NCBI GenBank assembly: GCA_018725565.1 | Contig: QLUR01000021.1 | Coordinates: 1-46,961, forward strand | Length of the DNA: 46,961 nucleotides | Direction of reading: 5' to 3' | Origin: Bacillota bacterium | GTDB lineage: Bacteria; Bacillota; Dethiobacteria; Dethiobacterales; Dethiobacteraceae | Part shown: piece after piece, positions 1 through 9,304 of the stretch | Layout of the letters: each line of letters starts with the position of its first letter | Position numbering within the stretch: the stretch's first letter is position 1 | Made by a program: the position numbers and the translations under genes | Notes under the pieces: model-generated | The model's input: only the letters and a program-made list of their open reading frames with translations | Told to the model about the DNA's origin: nothing | Database searches by the model: none

Positions 1-74
1 AGGGCCTGCGCTTTGCCATCCGTGAGGGCGGCCGTACCGTGGGTGCCGGCGTGGTCACCTCGATCATCGAGTAG
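1..74 (+). CDS. tuf: Elongation factor Tu, C-terminal end (partial)
   Basis: The first complete codon starts at base 3, and 23 codons run to a TAG at 72-74. They encode the highly conserved end of EF-Tu domain 3 (FAIREGGRTVGAGVV, followed by TSIIE). EF-Tu is the GTPase that carries aminoacyl-tRNA to the ribosome. Its place directly before rpsJ is the usual str-S10 junction of Firmicutes. Only the tail lies in the window, so nothing can be said about the GTPase domain. Confidence 0.93.
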   Translation, partial: GLRFAIREGGRTVGAGVVTSIIE

Positions 75-90
75 ACCCCATGCCCCCTCA

Positions 91-111
91 CCCTCTCCCG
101 GGGGGAGAGGG
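91..111. other. GC-rich perfect hairpin between tuf and rpsJ
   Basis: CCCTCTCCC at 91-99 is the exact complement of GGGAGAGGG at 103-111, with a GGG loop. It lies 17 bases after the tuf stop. No run of T follows (GATTTACAG), so it is not a canonical intrinsic terminator. It may attenuate or stabilise the tuf-rpsJ transcript, or be a dispersed palindromic repeat. No clear promoter for rpsJ was seen between 112 and 181. Confidence 0.5.
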
Positions 112-181
112 GATTTACAGGGAGTTTCTATCGGCTATACAAGGCTGACGCCGCTAAGTCGCCAGCCGAGGAGGGAAAACG

Positions 182-490
182 ATGCCTAAGCAAAAAATAC
201 GGATCCGCCTGAAGGCGTTTGACCACCAGCTGCTTGACCAATCCTCCGGCAAAATTGTGGAGACGGCCAAAAGAACCGGGGCAGAAGTGGCCGGCCCCAT
301 ACCGTTGCCGACTGAAAAAAGCATTTACACTGTAATCAGGGCGCCTCACAAGTATAAGGATTCCCGTGAGCAGTTTGAGATGCGTACGCACAAGCGCCTT
401 ATCGACATCCTGGAGCCTACGCCCAAGACTATTGACGCGCTGATGCGGCTTGACCTGCCGGCCGGCGTGGACATTGAGATTAAGTTATAG
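182..490 (+). CDS. rpsJ: 30S ribosomal protein S10
   Basis: The product is a 102-residue protein of full family length. S10 is a small-subunit head protein and, as NusE, also part of the transcription antitermination complex. The N-terminus ([19 protein letters not shown]) and the HKRLIDI segment around residue 70 are typical. The ATG follows GAGGAGGG with good spacing. It is the first gene of the S10 operon here, with rplC 10 bases downstream. Confidence 0.98.
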   Translation: MPKQKIRIRLKAFDHQLLDQSSGKIVETAKRTGAEVAGPIPLPTEKSIYTVIRAPHKYKDSREQFEMRTHKRLIDILEPTPKTIDALMRLDLPAGVDIEIKL

Positions 491-499
491 GGGGTGCTT

Positions 500-1135
500 A
501 TGGTGCAGAAAGCTATTTTAGGGAAAAAGCTCGGCATGACTCAATTTTTTGATGAAGCGGGCAACATTACCCCTGTAACCGTGATTGAGGCGGGACCATG
601 TGTGGTTGTACAAAAAAAGACGCTGTCTGTTGACGGCTACGAGGCTATTCAGGTTGGGTTCGGCACGGTCAAAGAGGGAAAGCTTGCCAGGCCCAGGGCA
701 GGCCACTTTAAAAAGGCGGGCATCCTTCCGCGAAAGTATCTTCGCGAATTGCGCCTCGAAAATATTGCTCCCTACAGCGTCGGGCAGGAACTAAAGGCCG
801 ATGTGTTTGCACCGGGAGAGTATGTCGATGTGACTGCTGTTTCCCGGGGCAAGGGTTTTGCAGGTGCCATCAAACGTCACGGGCACGGGCGCGGTCCGAT
901 GTCGCATGGTTCAGGATACCACCGCGGCCCGGGCTCCATGGGGTCGATTAACGCGGCACGCATCTTTAAAAACCAGACCATGGCCGGTCGCATGGGAGGA
1001 GAAAAGGTAACTGTACAGAATTTGCGGGTCGTCAAGATTGACCCGGAGCGCAATCTGCTGCTGGTGTGCGGTGCGGTGCCAGGTGCGCGCGGTGCGTTGG
1101 TAAGAATCAAAAAATCTGTCAAGGCAGCCAGATAG
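500..1135 (+). CDS. rplC: 50S ribosomal protein L3
   Basis: L3 is an early-assembling 23S rRNA-binding protein whose extension reaches the peptidyl transferase centre. The family signature [14 protein letters not shown] is at the N-terminus, and the basic glycine-rich loop ([16 protein letters not shown]) lies around residues 128-145. I chose ATG 500, six bases after a GGGGG tract, over an in-frame GTG at 494 that would sit inside that ribosome binding site. The product is 211 residues, normal for L3. Confidence 0.97.
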   Translation: MVQKAILGKKLGMTQFFDEAGNITPVTVIEAGPCVVVQKKTLSVDGYEAIQVGFGTVKEGKLARPRAGHFKKAGILPRKYLRELRLENIAPYSVGQELKADVFAPGEYVDVTAVSRGKGFAGAIKRHGHGRGPMSHGSGYHRGPGSMGSINAARIFKNQTMAGRMGGEKVTVQNLRVVKIDPERNLLLVCGAVPGARGALVRIKKSVKAAR

Positions 1136-1241
1136 ACGGGAAAACCCATCCTTGGCGATCAAGCCGGGTTTGCGAGCCGGGCAAGTCTGTAAGGCAAGAA
1201 CAGCGGGCTGTTGCCGGGAGTGGGGGAAGGAGGATTTTTGT

Positions 1242-1865
1242 ATGCCGATAGTGGCTTTATACAACACCAGAGGCGAGCAGGTCGGAGAAGTAGTGCTGGC
1301 CGACTCGGTATTCGGCGTGGAAGTAAATGAGGCGGTGATGCACCAGGCGGTGCTGACTTTTCTTGCCAACAGGCGCTTGGGAACCGCTGCGACAAAAACC
1401 CGGGCAGAAGTACGCGGCGGAGGGCGCAAGCCATGGCGCCAGAAAGGAACAGGGCGTGCGCGCCACGGCTCGATCCGTTCGCCGATCTGGAAAGGCGGCG
1501 GCGTGGTCTTTGGACCGCAGCCCCGCAGCTACAGGATGTCTTTGCCGAGAAAGGTCAGGAAACTGGCGTTAAAATCTGCTCTGACCAGCAAAACTTGCAG
1601 CGGGTCATTGATACTCCTTGATCAGTTGATCATGGAGAGTCCTAAAACAAAAGAAATGGCCGGCATCTTCAAAAACCTGAAGACAGGCCGCAAAGTATTG
1701 CTCGTTCTGGACGGGCCGCAGGAAAACATCATTAAGTCGGCCCGCAATATTCCCGGGGTAAAGACGCTGAATGCAGGGCAGCTCAATGTTTATGACATCC
1801 TGAACAGCGAAAACCTTGTGATGACGCGCGATGCGGCGGCCCGGCTCGAGGAGGTGTATGCCTGA
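1242..1865 (+). CDS. rplD: 50S ribosomal protein L4
   Basis: L4 binds 23S rRNA, and its loop lines the exit tunnel. In some bacteria it also represses the S10 operon. The frame is open from 1152, but ATG 1242 follows AAGGAGGA (1227-1234) and gives 207 residues starting [17 protein letters not shown], a normal L4 length. The tunnel-loop motif [19 protein letters not shown] is intact. The TGA shares its last base with the rplW ATG (TGATG), implying translational coupling. The 106-base gap before it holds no other gene. Confidence 0.97.
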   Translation: MPIVALYNTRGEQVGEVVLADSVFGVEVNEAVMHQAVLTFLANRRLGTAATKTRAEVRGGGRKPWRQKGTGRARHGSIRSPIWKGGGVVFGPQPRSYRMSLPRKVRKLALKSALTSKTCSGSLILLDQLIMESPKTKEMAGIFKNLKTGRKVLLVLDGPQENIIKSARNIPGVKTLNAGQLNVYDILNSENLVMTRDAAARLEEVYA

Positions 1866-2155
1866 TGCGCGAGGCGCGCGATGTTATCATAAAACCATTG
1901 ATCACCGAAAAAGCAACCAGGCTGATGGAAGAGAGAAAATATTTGTTCCGGGTAGATAACAGGGCCAACAAGATAGAAATCAAGCATGCTGTGGAGGAGA
2001 TTTTCAAGGTTAAGGTCCAGTCGGTGAACACAATCCGCGTAACAGGTAAGTTTAAGAAGGTGGGTGTACACACCGGACGGCGCTCTAACTGGAAAAAGGC
2101 CATTGTCACTTTGGCGGAAGGCAGTAAGCCGATTGAAATCTTTGAGGGCCTCTAA
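1865..2155 (+). CDS. rplW: 50S ribosomal protein L23
   Basis: L23 sits at the tunnel exit and docks trigger factor and SRP. The 96-residue product has the family features: [17 protein letters not shown] at residues 5-21 and the [20 protein letters not shown] region. The ATG overlaps the rplD stop by one base, and the gene lies within the usual L4-L23-L2 order. No anomalies are visible. Confidence 0.97.
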   Translation: MREARDVIIKPLITEKATRLMEERKYLFRVDNRANKIEIKHAVEEIFKVKVQSVNTIRVTGKFKKVGVHTGRRSNWKKAIVTLAEGSKPIEIFEGL

Positions 2156-2177
2156 CCTTTAGGAAGGAGGGAGAAAT

Positions 2178-3008
2178 ATGGCTGTAAAAAGTTTTGTACC
2201 CACTTCGCCGGGACGACGCTTCATGACTGTTAGCACGTTTGCGGAAATTACCTCTACTGAACCGGAGAAATCGCTGCTGCGGCCGCTTAAGAAGAACGCA
2301 GGACGCAACGCGGAAGGACATATCACCGTACGCCATCAGGGCGGAGGGCATAAGCGTCAATACCGGCTGATTGACTTTAAGCGCGACAAGGACGGCATTC
2401 CCGCCAAAGTGGCTGCCATTGAGTACGATCCCAACCGCTCGGCCAATATTGCCCTGCTGCACTATGCTGACGGGGAAAAGCGGTATATCCTTGCTCCACT
2501 GGGACTGACGCCGGGTGCGACGATAATCTCCGGTGTTGACGCGGATATCAGGCCGGGGAATGCACTGCTGCTAAAAAACATCCCGGTTGGAACCCTGTTG
2601 CACAATATTGAACTGAAGGTTGGCAGAGGGGGACAACTGGTTCGTTCCGCCGGCGCTGCTGCTCAACTGATGGCCAAGGAAGGCAAGTATGCTCATGTAC
2701 GCCTGCCTTCGGGAGAGGTTCGCCTCATCTCCCAGGAGTGCAGGGCAACTATTGGCCAGGTCGGCAACCTGGATCATGAAAACATTACTGTCGGCAAAGC
2801 CGGTCGTTCCCGCTGGCAGGGCAGGCGTCCCACCGTGCGTGGCGTGGTAATGAACCCTGTGGACCACCCGCACGGCGGCGGCGAGGGAAAAGCGCCAATC
2901 GGACGGAAAAGTCCGGTCACACCATGGGGAAAACCGACCTTAGGCTTTAAGACACGCAAGAAGAAGAACAAATCCGACCAATATATCGTTAAGCGCCGGA
3001 ACAAGTAG
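2178..3008 (+). CDS. rplB: 50S ribosomal protein L2
   Basis: The product is 276 residues, full length. L2 is needed for subunit joining and peptidyl transferase activity. The C-terminal signature is present around residues 215-235 ([17 protein letters not shown]), including the conserved histidine of the DHPHGGG loop. The ATG follows AAGGAGGGAG. The basic tail ([19 protein letters not shown]) is typical. Confidence 0.98.
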   Translation: MAVKSFVPTSPGRRFMTVSTFAEITSTEPEKSLLRPLKKNAGRNAEGHITVRHQGGGHKRQYRLIDFKRDKDGIPAKVAAIEYDPNRSANIALLHYADGEKRYILAPLGLTPGATIISGVDADIRPGNALLLKNIPVGTLLHNIELKVGRGGQLVRSAGAAAQLMAKEGKYAHVRLPSGEVRLISQECRATIGQVGNLDHENITVGKAGRSRWQGRRPTVRGVVMNPVDHPHGGGEGKAPIGRKSPVTPWGKPTLGFKTRKKKNKSDQYIVKRRNK

Positions 3009-3025
3009 GAAGGAGGTCGTGCCGT

Positions 3026-3310
3026 ATGTCCAGGTCAACAAAAAAGGGACCGTATATCGAACCTTCACTGCTGGCAAAAATTAAGCAGATGAATACCAAA
3101 AAGGAAAAAAGGGTGCTCAAAACATGGTCGCGCCGTTCCACCATCTTCCCGGAGATGGTCGGCCATACTTTGGCTGTCCATGACGGACGCAAACATGTGC
3201 CTGTCTATATCACGGAAGACATGGTTGGGCACCGGCTTGGAGAATTTGCACCGACACGCACCTTCCGCGGCCACGGCGCCCACACGGAACGGTCGTCAGC
3301 TTTAAAGTAA
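3026..3310 (+). CDS. rpsS: 30S ribosomal protein S19
   Basis: S19 forms the head of the 30S subunit with S13 and touches the A-site finger. The 94-residue product starts [16 protein letters not shown] and carries the signature [19 protein letters not shown] around residues 48-66. The ribosome binding site is AAGGAGG about ten bases before the ATG. Spacing to rplB and rplV is 17 and 12 bases. Confidence 0.98.
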   Translation: MSRSTKKGPYIEPSLLAKIKQMNTKKEKRVLKTWSRRSTIFPEMVGHTLAVHDGRKHVPVYITEDMVGHRLGEFAPTRTFRGHGAHTERSSALK

Positions 3311-3322
3311 GGGGGAAAAGGT

Positions 3323-3661
3323 GTGGAAGCAAAAGCCGTTGCTAAATATATCCGGATGTCACCGCGGAAAGCCCGGCTGGTTATGGATCTGATTCGCGGG
3401 AAAGAGGTCGGCGAAGCATTGGCGATTTTAAAATATCTTCCTAACCATCCGACAAAACCTATTTACAAAGTGTTACATTCTGCTGTAGCCAATGCTGAAC
3501 ACAATCTGGAACTGAAGCGGGACCAACTTTATGTCTGGAGGGCGTTCATCGACCAAGGACCGCCGCTGAAACGCTTCCGGCCCAGGGCGCGCGGGATGGC
3601 CAGCCGGATTCGCAAGCCTACCAGCCACATAACTATCATTCTAAAAGCAAGGGAGGGATAA
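3323..3661 (+). CDS. rplV: 50S ribosomal protein L22
   Basis: L22 lines the exit tunnel with a long beta-hairpin. The GTG start at 3323 follows GGGGGAAAAG and gives 112 residues beginning [20 protein letters not shown]. The hairpin segment [20 protein letters not shown] is intact near residues 85-105. Sequence changes in that loop are known in macrolide-resistant strains, but nothing unusual is seen here. The gene is followed after 3 bases by rpsC. Confidence 0.97.
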   Translation: MEAKAVAKYIRMSPRKARLVMDLIRGKEVGEALAILKYLPNHPTKPIYKVLHSAVANAEHNLELKRDQLYVWRAFIDQGPPLKRFRPRARGMASRIRKPTSHITIILKAREG

Positions 3662-3664
3662 GCG

Positions 3665-4345
3665 GTGGGTCAAAAAGTCAGCCCGATTGGTTTTAGAATC
3701 GGAATCATCCGAGACTGGGACGCCAAGTGGTACGCCGGAAAAAATTATACGGAACTGTTGCACGAGGATTTGCTGATTAGAAAAATCATCGCGCAGCATC
3801 TTCGTAATGCCGCTGTTTCACGCGTCGAAATCGAGAGAGTAGCCACCCGGGTCCGTATTTCCGTCCACACCGCCAAGCCCGGAGTGGTAATCGGCAAGGG
3901 CGGTGCCGGAGTGGATGAACTGCGCAAGAAGTTGGAAAAGGCCACTGACAAGCAGGTGCATATTAATATCATTGAGATTAAAACGCCGGAGATGGACGCC
4001 TGTTTGGTCGCCGAGGGCATCGCCGCCCAACTGGCGAAACGGGTGACTTTTCGCCGGGCCATGAAACAGGCGCTAATGCGTACCATGCGCAGCGGAGCGA
4101 AAGGCGTCAAGGTAATGGTCAGCGGTCGGCTGGGCGGGGCGGAAATCGCCCGTACTGAAGTCAACCACGAAGGAACAGTCCCGTTGCAGACTTTGCGTGC
4201 CAATATTGATTATGGCTTTTCTGAAGCACACACCACTTACGGCCGTATCGGTGTGAAAGTCTGGATTTACAAAGGAGAGGTTCTCCCGACCAAACGGAAG
4301 AACACAGAGGGGGGGACCCGGGATGCTAATCCCGAAAAGGGTTAA
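3665..4345 (+). CDS. rpsC: 30S ribosomal protein S3
   Basis: S3 lies at the mRNA entry channel and has mRNA helicase activity together with S4 and S5. The GTG start gives a 226-residue protein with the KH-domain motif [19 protein letters not shown] around residues 74-92 and the C-terminal domain motif [13 protein letters not shown] near 197-209. The ribosome binding site AGGGAGGGAT lies within the end of rplV. The 3' end overlaps rplP by 23 bases. Confidence 0.98.
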   Translation: MGQKVSPIGFRIGIIRDWDAKWYAGKNYTELLHEDLLIRKIIAQHLRNAAVSRVEIERVATRVRISVHTAKPGVVIGKGGAGVDELRKKLEKATDKQVHINIIEIKTPEMDACLVAEGIAAQLAKRVTFRRAMKQALMRTMRSGAKGVKVMVSGRLGGAEIARTEVNHEGTVPLQTLRANIDYGFSEAHTTYGRIGVKVWIYKGEVLPTKRKNTEGGTRDANPEKG

Positions 4346-4757
4346 ATACCGCCGGCAGCACCGTGGCCGGATGAAGGGCAAGGCCCAAGCCGGCAGCACG
4401 ATCTCTTTTGGTGAATACGGGTTACAGGCGATGGAGCCTGCCTGGGTGACCAGCCAGCAGATAGAGGCCGCCCGTGTCGCCATGACCCGCTTTATCAAGC
4501 GCGGTGGGAAGGTCTGGATCAGAATATTCCCTGACAAGCCGGTAACTGCGAAGCCTGCTGAGACAAGGATGGGAAGCGGTAAAGGCTCTCCGGAGTTTTG
4601 GGTGGCCGTCGTCAAGCCGGAGCGGATTCTCTTTGAGATAGCCGGCGTGCCTGAGGACTTAGCCAAGGAGGCCATGCGGCTTGCCTCCCATAAGCTTCCT
4701 ATCAAAACAAAATTTATTACAAAGGCAGCGGCAGGGGGTAATGTCGATGAAGGCTAA
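4323..4757 (+). CDS. rplP: 50S ribosomal protein L16
   Basis: L16 organises the A-site region of the large subunit. The 144-residue product starts [19 protein letters not shown] and has the [22 protein letters not shown] stretch around residues 62-83, both diagnostic. The start overlaps the end of rpsC, behind GGGGGGACCCGG, and the 3' end overlaps rpmC by 11 bases, so S3, L16 and L29 are translationally linked. Confidence 0.97.
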   Translation: MLIPKRVKYRRQHRGRMKGKAQAGSTISFGEYGLQAMEPAWVTSQQIEAARVAMTRFIKRGGKVWIRIFPDKPVTAKPAETRMGSGKGSPEFWVAVVKPERILFEIAGVPEDLAKEAMRLASHKLPIKTKFITKAAAGGNVDEG

Positions 4758-4944
4758 GGAATTGAGAGATTACAGTGAAAAGGAATTGGATGGCAGACTG
4801 TCTGAACTGAAGATCGAGCTTTTTAACCTGCACTTTCAGATGGCGACCGGCCATTTGGAAAACCCGATGAGAATCAGGGAGGTCCGCAAAGACATTGCCC
4901 GCGTAAAGACCATCAAGCGTGAACGGGAATTAGGGCGAGCCTGA
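4747..4944 (+). CDS. rpmC: 50S ribosomal protein L29
   Basis: L29 sits beside L23 at the tunnel exit. The frame is open from 4681 and also has an ATG at 4741, but ATG 4747 is eight bases after the GGGGG of the ribosome binding site. It gives 65 residues starting [14 protein letters not shown], the usual L29 length. The C-terminal [14 protein letters not shown] helix is typical. Confidence 0.94.
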   Translation: MKAKELRDYSEKELDGRLSELKIELFNLHFQMATGHLENPMRIREVRKDIARVKTIKRERELGRA

Positions 4945-4978
4945 CTGCAGGTTTGCCAACAGGAGGAGGCAATAGAGC

Positions 4979-5239
4979 ATGGAGCGCAGCAAGCGTAAAG
5001 AACGGGTCGGGCATGTAGTCAGCAATAAGATGGAAAGAACAGCCGTTGTGACGGTGGAGCGGGTTACACGCCATCCACTTTATGGTAAGACAATCAGGGT
5101 TACCAAGAAATACAAGGTCCATGATCCGGAAAATGCCTGCCACATCGGCGATAAAGTCAGGATAATGGAAACCAGGCCGCTTAGCAAAGAAAAAAGATGG
5201 CGGCTGGTGGAAATCATGGAGAAATCGAAAGACCGCTGA
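4979..5239 (+). CDS. rpsQ: 30S ribosomal protein S17
   Basis: S17 is an OB-fold primary binder of 16S rRNA. The 86 residues begin [24 protein letters not shown], and the motif [19 protein letters not shown] is present at about 42-60. The ribosome binding site AGGAGGAGG lies nine bases upstream. A 68-base gap to rplN carries only that gene's ribosome binding site. Confidence 0.97.
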   Translation: MERSKRKERVGHVVSNKMERTAVVTVERVTRHPLYGKTIRVTKKYKVHDPENACHIGDKVRIMETRPLSKEKRWRLVEIMEKSKDR

Positions 5240-5307
5240 TTTGTCACTGACGATTTCTGCCGCTGCAAACGAGTTTCCAAACAGCCCAGGACGGAAGGAG
5301 GGCAACT

Positions 5308-5676
5308 ATGATTCAAACACAAACATACCTGAACGTGGCCGACAATTCGGGGGCTAAAAAAATAATGTGCATCCGGGTTCTCGGGGGCTCTACCCGTAAG
5401 ACGGCCAACATTGGCGACATTATTGTGGCTTCTGTCAAGGAAGCAACGCCCGGGGGTGTTGTCAAGAAGGGTGATGTCATCAAAGCGGTAATTGTCCGTA
5501 CATGTAAGGGACTTCGGCGCAATGACGGTTCATATATAAAGTTTGACGAAAATGCGGCTGTGTTGATTAATGAACAAAAAAACCCGCGGGGGACGCGGAT
5601 TTTTGGTCCGGTGGCCCGCGAACTGCGTGAAAGGGATTTTATGAAAATAATTTCCCTGGCACCGGAAGTGATTTAG
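5308..5676 (+). CDS. rplN: 50S ribosomal protein L14
   Basis: L14 is at the subunit interface and is the binding partner of the silencing factor RsfS. The 122-residue product starts [21 protein letters not shown] and contains the signature [17 protein letters not shown] at about 52-68. The ribosome binding site GAAGGAGGG precedes ATG 5308. This is the first gene of the spc-type segment. Confidence 0.98.
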   Translation: MIQTQTYLNVADNSGAKKIMCIRVLGGSTRKTANIGDIIVASVKEATPGGVVKKGDVIKAVIVRTCKGLRRNDGSYIKFDENAAVLINEQKNPRGTRIFGPVARELRERDFMKIISLAPEVI

Positions 5677-5701
5677 TGCCCTTAAAGGAGGTGCATTTGC
5701 T

Positions 5702-6016
5702 TTGCATAAGCTGCATGTAAGAAAGGGAGATAAAGTGCTGGTCCTGTCCGGGAAAAACAAGGGCAAGAAGGGCAAAGTGCTGGCAGCTTTTCCGGATGAA
5801 GGCAAGGTGCTGGTTGAAGGGGTGCATCTTGTCAAGAAGCATCGTAAGGCCAAGCAGCGTGTACAGGCAGGGGTCCATGAACAGGAGGCGCCGCTGCCGA
5901 GCGCCAAGGTGATGGTTATCTGCCCGAATTGCCAGCAGGCTACGCGTATTGCTAAAGTGCTTCTGGCGGACGGTTCGCGTGCCCGGTCATGTAAAAAGTG
6001 CGGGACACACCTCTGA
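5702..6016 (+). CDS. rplX: 50S ribosomal protein L24, zinc-ribbon type
   Basis: L24 initiates large-subunit assembly. The TTG start at 5702 is the only in-frame choice behind AAAGGAGGTG and gives 104 residues. The KOW motif VRKGDKVLVLSGKNKGKKGKVL is at residues 6-27. The C-terminus has two Cys pairs (ICPNCQQ and CKKCG, about residues 77-102), the zinc-binding tail found in many L24 proteins. A 162-base spacer with repeat-like sequence follows before rplE. Confidence 0.96.
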   Translation: MHKLHVRKGDKVLVLSGKNKGKKGKVLAAFPDEGKVLVEGVHLVKKHRKAKQRVQAGVHEQEAPLPSAKVMVICPNCQQATRIAKVLLADGSRARSCKKCGTHL

Positions 6017-6020
6017 TTTA

Positions 6021-6160
6021 GAGGTCAGTGGTCAGTAGGCTCCAGTGAGCAGGAAGACTATCATCCATGAGGCTGCTGGAGTTCATCAACAGGCTGTCAG
6101 CAATCAGCGAGCCGGAGTTTGGCTTGCCGGAGTCCACCGATAGCTGAAAGCTGGTAAATA
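6021..6160. repeat. Degenerate GGTCAG/GTCAGC repeat patch between rplX and rplE
   Basis: The 162-base spacer is unusually long for this cluster. It starts with GAGGTCAGTGGTCAG (6021-6035), then has CTCCAG and CTGGAG as an inverted pair, GTCAGCAATCAGC, and GATAGCTGAAAGCTG near its end. GAGGTCAG(A/T)GGTCAG recurs at 39182-39189 and 40458-40486. The patch is non-coding in all frames that I checked and looks like an old insertion into the ribosomal operon. Transcription must read through it to reach rplE. Confidence 0.5.
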
Positions 6161-6178
6161 GAGGGGAGGTAACTACGA

Positions 6179-6721
6179 ATGTCCCGTTTGCAGGAAAAAT
6201 ATCTTAATGAAGTCCGGCCGTCACTTATGGAACGGTTTGCGTATAAAAACGCACTTCAGGCCCCTCGTCTGGGAAAGGTCGTCATTAATATGGGTGTCGG
6301 TGAAGCCAAGGAAAATGCCAAGATTTTGGATGCAGCAGTCAAAGACCTGGCCCTGATTAGCGGTCAGCGTCCTGTTATTACGCGGGCCAAGAAATCCGTG
6401 GCCAGTTTCAAGCTGCGTGAGGGCATGTCTATCGGCTGTAAAGTTACTTTGCGCGGCAGGCGAATGCACCACTTCCTTGATAAGCTGTTTAATGTTGCTT
6501 TGCCCCGTGTCCGCGATTTCCGCGGCGTTTCACCCAGGTCGTTTGACGGCCGGGGCAACTATACACTGGGACTGCGGGAACAACTGATTTTTCCTGAAAT
6601 TAGTTATGACCAGGTAGAAAAGGTGCGCGGCATGGATATTGTTATTGTCACTACGGCGAAAAGCGATGAAGAGGCCCGGGAGTTGTTACGCGGACTGGGT
6701 ATGCCCTTCCGCACAGCCTAA
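6179..6721 (+). CDS. rplE: 50S ribosomal protein L5
   Basis: L5 binds 5S rRNA and contacts P-site tRNA. The 180 residues start [18 protein letters not shown], with the family signature [16 protein letters not shown] at about residues 28-43 and [18 protein letters not shown] near 123-140. The ribosome binding site GAGGGGAGG precedes the ATG. It is the first gene after the repeat-bearing spacer and is fully intact. Confidence 0.98.
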   Translation: MSRLQEKYLNEVRPSLMERFAYKNALQAPRLGKVVINMGVGEAKENAKILDAAVKDLALISGQRPVITRAKKSVASFKLREGMSIGCKVTLRGRRMHHFLDKLFNVALPRVRDFRGVSPRSFDGRGNYTLGLREQLIFPEISYDQVEKVRGMDIVIVTTAKSDEEARELLRGLGMPFRTA

Positions 6722-6750
6722 GTAACACAAGGTTTTGAGGAGGTAAGACT

Positions 6751-6936
6751 GTGGCCAAGAAATCAATGATTGCCAAGGCGAAGCTTACGCCAAAATTTGC
6801 AGCGCGCAGCTATAATCGCTGCAAGCTATGCGGCCGCCCGCGGGCTTATTTGCGCAAGTTCGCGATGTGTCGCCTTTGTTTCCGCAAGCTTGCCCATGAA
6901 GCAAAGATACCCGGGGTGCGAAAAGCCAGCTGGTAG
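6751..6936 (+). CDS. rpsZ: 30S ribosomal protein S14, type Z (zinc)
   Basis: The product is a 61-residue short-form S14 with a zinc site of the pattern C-x2-C near residue 27 (CKLCGRP) and C-x2-C near 43 (CRLCFRK). This is the C+ form used by Firmicutes with enough zinc. The GTG start is set by GAGGAGGTAAGACT. It is located between L5 and S8 as expected. No zinc-independent paralogue lies in the window. Confidence 0.97.
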   Translation: MAKKSMIAKAKLTPKFAARSYNRCKLCGRPRAYLRKFAMCRLCFRKLAHEAKIPGVRKASW

Positions 6937-6967
6937 AAGGGAACCGGAGAGAAAGGAGGTTGTCGCT

Positions 6968-7366
6968 ATGTCAATGACGGACCCGATTGCCGATATGTTG
7001 ACCAGGATTCGTAATGCCAACACAGTTCATCATGATTCTGTGGAAATACCAGCATCTAAAATTAAGCTGGCCATGGCTGATGTTCTGAAGCAGGAAGGTT
7101 TTATCAGGGAATATGAACTCAAAAAAGGCAGTAAACAGGGAACAATCAGGATTTATTTAAAATATGGCCAGAGTCGTGAGAGGGTTATCACGGGATTGAA
7201 GCGAATCAGCAAACCGGGTTTGCGTGTTTACGCCCAAAAGGATGACCTGCCAAAGGTGCTGGGGGGGCTTGGTATCGCCATTATTTCCACGTCTCAGGGG
7301 ATTATGACCGACAAGGCTGCCCGCAAGTCAGGCCTTGGCGGTGAAATCCTTTGTTATGTCTGGTAG
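6968..7366 (+). CDS. rpsH: 30S ribosomal protein S8
   Basis: S8 binds the central domain of 16S rRNA and represses the spc operon in model bacteria. The frame is open from 6770, but ATG 6968 follows AAAGGAGG by eight bases and gives 132 residues starting [18 protein letters not shown]. The C-terminal signature [20 protein letters not shown] is intact. The 3' end lies 14 bases before rplF. Confidence 0.97.
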   Translation: MSMTDPIADMLTRIRNANTVHHDSVEIPASKIKLAMADVLKQEGFIREYELKKGSKQGTIRIYLKYGQSRERVITGLKRISKPGLRVYAQKDDLPKVLGGLGIAIISTSQGIMTDKAARKSGLGGEILCYVW

Positions 7367-7380
7367 GGGGAGGGTTAAGA

Positions 7381-7917
7381 ATGAGCCGTATCGGGCGCAA
7401 ACCAATAAGCTTGCCAGCCGGTGTGGAAGTTGCCCACGAGGGCGCTGCCCTGTCCGTGGAGGGTCCACTGGGCAGACTGGAGAGAGTCCTGCCTGAAGGG
7501 GTTACCATAAAATTGGCGGATAATCAGGTTTTCATCGGCAGGGCTTCCGACAGCAAGGTACACCGTGCTTTGCACGGGCTGTCCCGTACGCTGGTGGCCA
7601 ATATGGTGGATGGTGTCAGCAAAGGATACGCCAAGTCGCTGGAATTAGTCGGCGTGGGCTACCGGGCTGCCAAACAGGGCGATAAATTGTTGCTTACTGT
7701 CGGGTATTCCCACCCGGTGGCAATCTTGCCTCCGGCGGGCATTGTGCTGGAAGTGCCAACACCAAACAAAATCATCGTAAAGGGAATTGACAAGGAGGCG
7801 GTAGGCTCAATGGCGGCTAAGATCAGAGCTGTCCGCGAGCCGGAACCCTATAAAGGTAAAGGCATCAAATATGAGCCGGAGCGTATCCGCCGCAAAGTCG
7901 GCAAGACAGGCAAGTAG
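7381..7917 (+). CDS. rplF: 50S ribosomal protein L6
   Basis: L6 is near the GTPase-associated centre. The ATG at 7381, after GGGGGAGGG, gives 178 residues starting [17 protein letters not shown], the standard L6 start. The C-terminal motif [27 protein letters not shown] is complete. The frame extends upstream to 7351, but those codons overlap rpsH and lack a ribosome binding site. Confidence 0.97.
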   Translation: MSRIGRKPISLPAGVEVAHEGAALSVEGPLGRLERVLPEGVTIKLADNQVFIGRASDSKVHRALHGLSRTLVANMVDGVSKGYAKSLELVGVGYRAAKQGDKLLLTVGYSHPVAILPPAGIVLEVPTPNKIIVKGIDKEAVGSMAAKIRAVREPEPYKGKGIKYEPERIRRKVGKTGK

Positions 7918-7929
7918 GAGGGTTATTTA

Positions 7930-8298
7930 ATGTTAAGCCGTGAAGACAGGAATGTGGCGCGAAAACGCCGTCACCTGCGGGTGCGCAAAAAAGTGGCCGG
8001 GACAAAGGAAAGGCCACGATTGAACGTCTACCGCAGCCTTAAGCATATCTACGCCCAGATTGTGGACGACGGAGAGGGCCGGACTTTGGTAGCGGCTTCC
8101 AGCCTGGACAAAGCTGTTTCTGATGGGCGCAATTCTTGCGGGAACAAAGAGTGTGCGCGCCTGGTCGGGAAACTGGTCGCCGCGAAGGCGGTACAATTGG
8201 GGATAACAACAGTGGTCTTTGACCGTGGAGGCTACCTTTTCCATGGTCGTATCAGGGAACTTGCCGAAGGGGCACGAGAGGGGGGGCTGGAATTCTGA
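7930..8298 (+). CDS. rplR: 50S ribosomal protein L18
   Basis: L18 binds 5S rRNA together with L5. The 122 residues include [18 protein letters not shown] (about 34-51) and the C-terminal [23 protein letters not shown]. The ribosome binding site TAGGAGGG precedes ATG 7930. The stop TGA overlaps the rpsE start as TGATG, indicating coupled translation. Confidence 0.97.
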   Translation: MLSREDRNVARKRRHLRVRKKVAGTKERPRLNVYRSLKHIYAQIVDDGEGRTLVAASSLDKAVSDGRNSCGNKECARLVGKLVAAKAVQLGITTVVFDRGGYLFHGRIRELAEGAREGGLEF

Positions 8299-8819
8299 TG
8301 CAGAGGAGAGATAGAGGCTTGGAGCGGCGTGACGCCGAAAAAAGCGAGTTTTCAGAGAAGGTTGTCCAGATTAACCGGGTGGCCAAAGTTGTCAAAGGCG
8401 GTCGCCGGTTCAGTTTCTCTGCGCTGGTTATTGTCGGCGACGGCAAGGGCCGTGTCGGCGCCGGTCTTGGCAAGGCTGGGGAAGTTCCTGAAGCAATCCG
8501 CAAAGGTGTGGAAGATGCCAAGAAGCACATGTTTGCAGTTCCTCTGTATCGGACCACCATCCCGCATCCTGTCACAGGCCTGTTTGGCGCCGGGAAAGTA
8601 TTGATGAAACCAGCCTCGAAAGGAACGGGTGTTATTGCGGGTGGGCCAGTGCGCGCAGTTCTGGAGCTGGCTGGAATCCGTGATATCCTTACCAAATCAC
8701 TCGGTTCCGCCAATGCGATTAACATGGTTAATGCTACCATAGCGGGTTTGCGCAGCCTGAGACGGGCCGAGCAAGTCGCGAAACTGCGTGGCAAGTCGCT
8801 GGAAGAGTTGCTGAGATAA
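8298..8819 (+). CDS. rpsE: 30S ribosomal protein S5
   Basis: S5 is part of the mRNA entry helicase and helps control accuracy. The 173-residue product has the double-stranded-RNA-binding-like N-domain [22 protein letters not shown] at about 17-38 and the C-domain [19 protein letters not shown]. Only 44 non-coding bases lie between it and rplO. The rpmD gene (L30), expected here in most Firmicutes, is therefore absent. Confidence 0.97.
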   Translation: MQRRDRGLERRDAEKSEFSEKVVQINRVAKVVKGGRRFSFSALVIVGDGKGRVGAGLGKAGEVPEAIRKGVEDAKKHMFAVPLYRTTIPHPVTGLFGAGKVLMKPASKGTGVIAGGPVRAVLELAGIRDILTKSLGSANAINMVNATIAGLRSLRRAEQVAKLRGKSLEELLR

Positions 8820-8863
8820 GCTATCCTGATACAGGCGGGACAATGTGAGGAGGAGGTGTAAAG

Positions 8864-9304
8864 ATGCGCTTGCATGAGCTTAAGAGCCCGAAAGGCGCTC
8901 GTATAAGCAGGAAGCGGGTTGGTAAAGGAATAGGCAGTGGTCTTGGCAAGACGTCCGGCCGCGGCCATAAAGGGCAGAAGGCGCGCTCCGGCGGCGGTGT
9001 CCGGCCCGGTTTTGAGGGCGGCCAGATGCCTTTGCAACGTGCTCTTCCCAAAAGAGGGTTTACCAGTGTCTTTAAGAAAAAGTTTAATGAACTCAATGTT
9101 GCCAGGCTGAACGTGTTTGAGGACGGCACTGAAGTTACCCCGGCGCTGCTCAGGGAAAAAGGACTGATCAAATCTTTGAAGGACGGAATTAGGATTCTTG
9201 GTGGCGGCGAACTGGAGAAATCACTGACTGTTTTAGCCCATGGTTTCAGCAAGGCAGCGACTGACAAAATCCGCGCGGCAGGCGGTAAGGCCGAGGTGAT
9301 TTAA
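8864..9304 (+). CDS. rplO: 50S ribosomal protein L15
   Basis: L15 is a late-assembly 23S rRNA binder. The 146 residues have the glycine-rich basic N-terminus ([20 protein letters not shown], about 20-39) and [15 protein letters not shown]. The ribosome binding site GAGGAGGTG precedes the ATG. The stop at 9302-9304 directly abuts the secY ATG at 9305. The gene upstream is rpsE rather than rpmD. Confidence 0.97.
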   Translation: MRLHELKSPKGARISRKRVGKGIGSGLGKTSGRGHKGQKARSGGGVRPGFEGGQMPLQRALPKRGFTSVFKKKFNELNVARLNVFEDGTEVTPALLREKGLIKSLKDGIRILGGGELEKSLTVLAHGFSKAATDKIRAAGGKAEVI

